Position numbers and translations under genes: made by a program | The notes under the pieces: generated by a model | Seen by the model: only the letters and a program-made list of their open reading frames with translations | Databases searched by the model: none | What the model was told of the DNA's origin: nothing | In this document: piece by piece, positions 7,281 through 10,473 of the stretch | Position numbering within the stretch: the stretch's first letter is position 1 | Layout: each line of letters opens with the position of its first letter | From: Thoreauomyces humboldtii | Taxonomy: Eukaryota > Chytridiomycota > Chytridiomycetes > Spizellomycetales > Powellomycetaceae | Direction of reading: 5' to 3' | Assembly: GCA_027596035.1 (NCBI GenBank) | Contig: JADGJA010000804.1 | Span: 1-10,473, forward strand | Length of the DNA: 10,473 nucleotides

Positions 7281-7864
7281 GTTCGCCGTGTAGTCCACCT
7301 TGACGGTCCAAAACGCACGCTCGGAATTGCAGGTGTCCGGAGGGGGAGCAACGCCTCCTCGGGTTTCCGACCTGACGACTGTGCTGACGGTGCTGAGGAG
7401 TCCGGACTCGGATGAAGTCTTCTTGCCAGTCACCAGCCAGGGAACGTTCTTTGCGGCACCTCCCTCTGCGTCCGGGGAAGCGACAGCGATGATGGTGCCG
7501 GTCGCGACATACGAGTCGTCAGAGGAAACTGACCAATGAGGAACGGCTATACGGTAGGAAAAGGTCAGAGCGAAGATCGAAGTGTGACAAGCAGGATGCG
7601 GGCGTTTGTCCTACCATCAACGAAAAAGTGCGACCCAACGGCTTTGCCTTGATCGTCGAAGAGCGTAGCATCGGCGCCGAACAGTGCCCATTTCCCGGCC
7701 GTTACATCGCAGACGTAATTTTGGGTTCCGGTGGCGTGGACGGACAGCACCGGAGTCGGGGCGGCGGGAACGAGAGCGGGGAGGGAACGATAAGGTGCCG
7801 CATAGACTGGAGAAATGAGAGCAAGCAGCGCAAGGGGAAGAGCGGTGTTCAAAAGGAAGTGCAT
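7263..7864 (-). CDS. Secreted DUF3455-family protein, two exons
   Basis: The function of the family is unknown. Exons on the minus strand are 7864-7615 and 7546-7263, with intron 7614-7547 (GTAGGA...TATAG, containing CTGAC). Total 534 nt, 177 residues. The first ~22 residues (MHFLLNTALPLALLALISPVYA) form a convincing signal peptide with an Ala-X-Ala-like end, so the product should enter the secretory pathway. After it come the DUF3455 landmarks. ATGTQNYVCD and KWALFGADATLFDDQGKAVG are in exon 1. PHWSVSSDDSYVATGTI, AKNVPWLVTGKK and RGGVAPPPDTC follow across the splice, and the chain ends in DYTANYIFGK. The two Cys could pair. The protein is somewhat shorter than many relatives. Some fungal members are labelled malate dehydrogenase in databases; nothing here supports that activity. 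The ATG at 7864 is well placed, with A at -3. Confidence 0.88.
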
Positions 7865-8236
7865 TTTGCGGTCGTTGTAGTATCTGTCGGGAGTATGTTG
7901 ATGAATCCAGAACTGTAGCGAGACAGCCTGTACTTATGTATGCGAGCAAGCTGTCAGCCTCGCTCCGTACATGAGTAACCTGGGGCTGAAGTAATACCGT
8001 AAAGGCTACACGTACCGTTAAGACGTTCAGCTCTGCCGATCAGCTCAGGATACAGCGCTGTTGACGCGCGAAGAGCCTGTCGAAAACACGGTGCTAAGCA
8101 CCGAGGCTGAAGCTCGGCTTGCTCCTCCTCTGAATCCTCAATGCAATGCTCAAGCTGTAGGTGGATATGTCAAAAGTTTTTCATTTACACGGCGATATAC
8201 AATTCTATCTACACGCACACAGAAACGCTACTGCCT
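7865..8236. promoter_or_regulatory. Promoter region of the DUF3455 gene and 3' UTR of the SH3 gene
   Basis: Both neighbours are on the minus strand, so this 372-nt gap should contain the 3' UTR of the SH3 gene and the promoter of the DUF3455 gene. No strong TATA box, repeat or RNA gene was seen. ORFs here are short and without motif. Confidence 0.45.
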
Positions 8237-9253
8237 TCAAAGATCTGAATAAACTGACTTATTGCGCATCAGGCGCGCGTCGTAATCCGAAGTCGGCTGG
8301 GTTGGGATGTACTGTTGGCGATGGGGAACGGGCGATTCGGTTCGCGGTCGGCTAGTATAAGGTTCGGATGGCGTTTCTCGCTCCATCGGGTCCTCCCATT
8401 GTTGCTGTTGAAGGGGGGGCCGAGATTGCGATTGTCCGGTGTACGGTTGCTGCGAGAGTGGATGGGCAGCTCGAGGACCCGCTGTTGGAGGGCGCACCGA
8501 GCCACGAGGTTTCCCGTTTCTACCTGCCTGCCTCGACTCCTCCGAAGGGCTGCGACGTAGCGGTTCCGGTGAGGGAGAGTTTACGGGGTAGCTGTCGGGC
8601 TGTCGGGACATGGCCATCGCAGGATATTGCGGTTCGGCCGCTGCTGAAGCAGTCGCCCAGCTTCTTCTCCGAGTGTTTCCATGATTCTGACCGTTGGTCA
8701 GCACCCGCGGGATGCTGCCTCCGAGGCAGACGACAGGGAACATGAACGGTCCGCCGTTTCGTTTCGACGTACCGCTTGCCCAGCCGTCCGAGTAGACTGC
8801 ATCGAGGGTAACCAGATCGTTGACCTGAAGCGACATCTCGTCGGGCGCCGACTTGGCAAAGACTTTGACGACGGGGAATTCCCGTTTTCCGTCGTTGGCC
8901 ATCACGAACTGTTCGGCCGCTGCCCTCGCTGCGGGCTCAAGGCCACGGGTGGCGAGACTCGTGGATCGGGACTGTGGTGTGCCGAGAGACCGAGGAAGCG
9001 AAGGGCGACTGAAAATTCCGCGTTCCAGTGAGCCGGATCGAGCAGGAGGGGAAGGAGCCTTGCGACCACAGCATTGCGCAAGGAAGAGACAGAGTAGGAT
9101 GAGAAGAGTGAGAACGACGACGGCGATGATGGCCCACCACAGAGCCGAGGTCTTGATTTCGGCTTCCGTGTTCGGAAAGAGGGTGTCACCGGTCCCAATC
9201 TTGGGAAAGGAAAATAGAGCCGGGAGAGCTGGAGCAGCAACGGGGGTAGACAT
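8237..9253 (-). CDS. Single-pass membrane protein with divergent SH3 domain and Pro/Ser-rich tail
   Basis: A single uninterrupted frame encodes 338 residues. An N-terminal segment (1-36) without a clear cleaved signal is followed by one strong transmembrane helix (about 37-60, ending AQCCGRK). The basic side after it suggests an outside N-terminus and cytoplasmic C-terminus. A Ser/Arg-rich linker leads to an SH3 domain at about 126-178. It is recognisable from FAKSAPDEMSLQVNDLVTL (ALYDY and RT-loop region, DE-x-S-x-x-x-x-D), YSDGWASG (the conserved DGW) and PFMFPVVCL. The rest (185-338) is low complexity with Pro, Ser, Arg and Gln, including QQQQ and several PxxP-like stretches that could be SH3 ligands. 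This anchor-plus-cytoplasmic-SH3 layout is common in fungi and recalls Fus1-type proteins of cell fusion or polarity, but no specific orthology is claimed. The ATG at 9253 has A at -3. Divergent from the NHP6-like gene. Confidence 0.85.
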   Translation of the reverse strand: MSTPVAAPALPALFSFPKIGTGDTLFPNTEAEIKTSALWWAIIAVVVLTLLILLCLFLAQCCGRKAPSPPARSGSLERGIFSRPSLPRSLGTPQSRSTSLATRGLEPAARAAAEQFVMANDGKREFPVVKVFAKSAPDEMSLQVNDLVTLDAVYSDGWASGTSKRNGGPFMFPVVCLGGSIPRVLTNGQNHGNTRRRSWATASAAAEPQYPAMAMSRQPDSYPVNSPSPEPLRRSPSEESRQAGRNGKPRGSVRPPTAGPRAAHPLSQQPYTGQSQSRPPLQQQQWEDPMERETPSEPYTSRPRTESPVPHRQQYIPTQPTSDYDARLMRNKSVYSDL

Positions 9254-10169
9254 GTTGTTATGTTGAACGCAACCTTGTTCTGGTAACTCTGGTCTATACC
9301 GAAGGATATGATATCGTGATTTCTGGGTCGCTCGCTGGGACGTGGCAAGCCAGGCAGGAACCTCTTCATCGGATCAGTGGTGCGTGGATGAAACGCTTTC
9401 GCGGGAAGGGGGAGTCCGGGAGGGAGTCCCCATCTGATCGGCGAAAGTCCGCTCGGGTTAGCTGTCGACCCCTTTTCGTTCTAAACTTCTCGTCCGTCTC
9501 GCGATCACCCCCAGCCAAGCCAAGGCAACAGCGCTGCCAGCTTGAAGAGTACGACCGATGCGCAGTGGTAGGGGTGCTCCTGGTCAGGCTTCTTGTCCTG
9601 CTTGTGAACTTTATTTCCTAGCAGCGGTCTGCTTATTACACGGGAAAGCTGTTTCTTCGTTTCCAACAAGGCGCTCAACCTGAGCTTTTCCCACGGCTTG
9701 AAGACGCCAACCAAACTTACTCGCTCGGCGCATGGATCTCCACATCAACTCCTATAGTTGTTGTTGTTGAAGGCTCTGCCGTTTCTGCACGGTATAGCCC
9801 TTTGCATTGCGACTCTGCGAGAGTGCAGTGAGAAATGTGACGAAAGCTGTCAAGTAGGGTTAGGGTGCTTAGATGGGTGCTGCGCCACGGAGGGCAAAGA
9901 AAGCAACCAACGCAGGCTGCCCTCGGCAAGGCGCTTCTGGCTGCGTGCAGGCTCCCGCTCCCATCTTTTTCGCTCCCACCACACACACACACACACTCCC
10001 CCATAGTCCCCCCATAGCGCCCATAGCCTGCTACGCTGGAAACGCGCATCTCCTGCACCTCCTTTCAGACAGCCCCTCCTCGCTCGTCCTAACAAGACCC
10101 ACTGCCCAAAGCGCATCTCCACATACCAAACACTCTCTTCCCTTCCACATATCTCTCGTCTCGTCAACA
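9254..10169. promoter_or_regulatory. Divergent promoter region between the SH3 gene and the NHP6-like gene
   Basis: This 916-nt spacer contains no ORF with a recognisable domain. The right part, from about 9960 to the ATG at 10170, is strongly pyrimidine-rich, typical of leaders of highly expressed fungal genes. It has a CA dinucleotide run (9980-9996) and three CCATAG motifs just downstream. A small GTT run lies near 9757-9768. No ATG occurs between about 9880 and 10170, consistent with a clean leader. Confidence 0.5.
9980..10026. repeat. CA microsatellite followed by three CCATAG motifs
   Basis: A (CA)8-type run covers 9980-9996. CCATAG follows at 10001-10006, 10012-10017 and 10021-10026, each preceded by C-rich sequence, with spacings of 11 and 9 nt. 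It sits about 145-190 nt upstream of the NHP6-like ATG. Confidence 0.7.
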
Positions 10170-10341
10170 ATGGTCAAGGACGGAAAGGTCTCTGCTCCCA
10201 GGAAAGCGGTCGCTACGCGCGGCGGCAAGGTTGTAAAGAAGAAGGACCCAAACGCTCCCAAGAAGGCTCTCTCGGGCTTCATGATCTTCTCCCAGGAGAA
10301 CAGGGCCAGGATAAAGGAGGAGAACCCTGATGCGACTTTTG
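10170..10341 (+). CDS. NHP6: NHP6-like HMG-box chromatin protein, first exon only (partial)
   Basis: Exon 1 encodes 57 full codons plus one base. A basic N-terminal arm (residues 1-25, many Lys and Arg) leads into the start of an HMG box: [18 protein letters not shown] (23-40) and [17 protein letters not shown] (41-57). This matches the Nhp6/HMGB signature, where the next residues would be Gly then x-Val-Gly-Lys. Nhp6-type proteins bend DNA non-specifically and assist nucleosome remodelling and FACT in the nucleus. The donor GTAAGA at 10342 splits the Gly codon in phase 1. No continuation fitting the family is found before the window ends, so the rest of the HMG box lies outside and the intron is at least 132 nt. 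The ATG has ACA before it and G after, an excellent start context, and follows a pyrimidine-rich leader. Confidence 0.93.
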
Positions 10342-10473
10342 GTAAGAGTTTGTGCACAATCAAGCGGGGACCGTACACACTTCCCCCAAATGTCGGACAT
10401 TCCTTCTCCGTGCGAGACGCGACCCTTCCCCAGATTCTTTCCTGCCTCAGCACCAAGATCCTAACCTCTGAAC
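10342..10473 (+). other. First intron of the NHP6-like gene (incomplete)
   Basis: The intron starts GTAAGAG and runs to the window edge. CAG trinucleotides near 10434 and 10450 were tested as acceptors. Neither continues the HMG box in the required phase, so the true acceptor is most likely beyond the window. Confidence 0.7.

Noticed and set aside
9855..9866. Two TTAGGG-like telomere units
   Set aside because: Only about two units, no array, and ordinary genes on both sides. Chance or a small factor-binding site is simpler.
9717..10058. Minus-strand ORF of 113 codons with a Cys/Val repeat
   Set aside because: The repeat is the translation of the CA microsatellite; no other coding evidence.
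1..10473. Bacterial-type operon, defence island, CRISPR or transposon content
   Set aside because: Genes are intron-rich fungal families on alternating strands. I saw no repeat arrays, terminal inverted repeats with a transposase, or co-directional operon packing.

Overview
This window looks like ordinary nuclear DNA from a filamentous or dimorphic fungus, most likely a basidiomycete. The evidence is many short introns (about 53-78 nt) with GT donors, CTNAY-like branch points and AG acceptors, dense genes on both strands, pyrimidine-rich leaders, and purely eukaryotic or fungal protein families (GNA1, IMP2, U1A/U2B'', DUF3455, NHP6). I see no bacterial, phage, plasmid, CRISPR or transposon signature. 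Most ORFs are exon fragments, so the gene models below were assembled by hand from splice sites, reading phase and family motifs.

Layout, left to right. (1) GNA1, glucosamine-6-phosphate N-acetyltransferase, + strand, 185-1289, nine exons including a 6-nt micro-exon. (2) A convergent gene-poor gap, 1290-2215. (3) A three-exon gene for an unrecognised 74-residue protein with a short hydrophobic segment, - strand, 2216-2570. (4) IMP2-like mitochondrial inner-membrane protease subunit, - strand, intronless, 3003-3608. (5) A divergent spacer, 3609-4479, with two inverted repeats. (6) An unrecognised multi-pass membrane protein with a long Ser/Thr-rich tail, + strand, 4480-5841. (7) A U1A/U2B''-type spliceosomal protein with two RRMs, + strand, 6048-7111, five exons. 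(8) A short convergent gap with a duplicated ~28-nt element. (9) A secreted DUF3455 protein, - strand, 7263-7864. (10) A single-pass membrane protein with a divergent SH3 domain, - strand, 8237-9253. (11) A long divergent spacer, 9254-10169. (12) The first exon of an NHP6-like HMG-box gene, + strand, from 10170; the window ends inside its first intron.

The genes do not form a pathway. They are a mix of housekeeping functions (cell-wall amino-sugar synthesis, mitochondrial protein maturation, splicing, chromatin architecture) and three lineage-type membrane or secreted proteins of unknown role. I found no convincing new multi-gene system. The points most worth a second look are the 6-nt GNA1 exon, the non-canonical membrane SH3 protein, the orphan multi-pass membrane protein and the small orphan protein.
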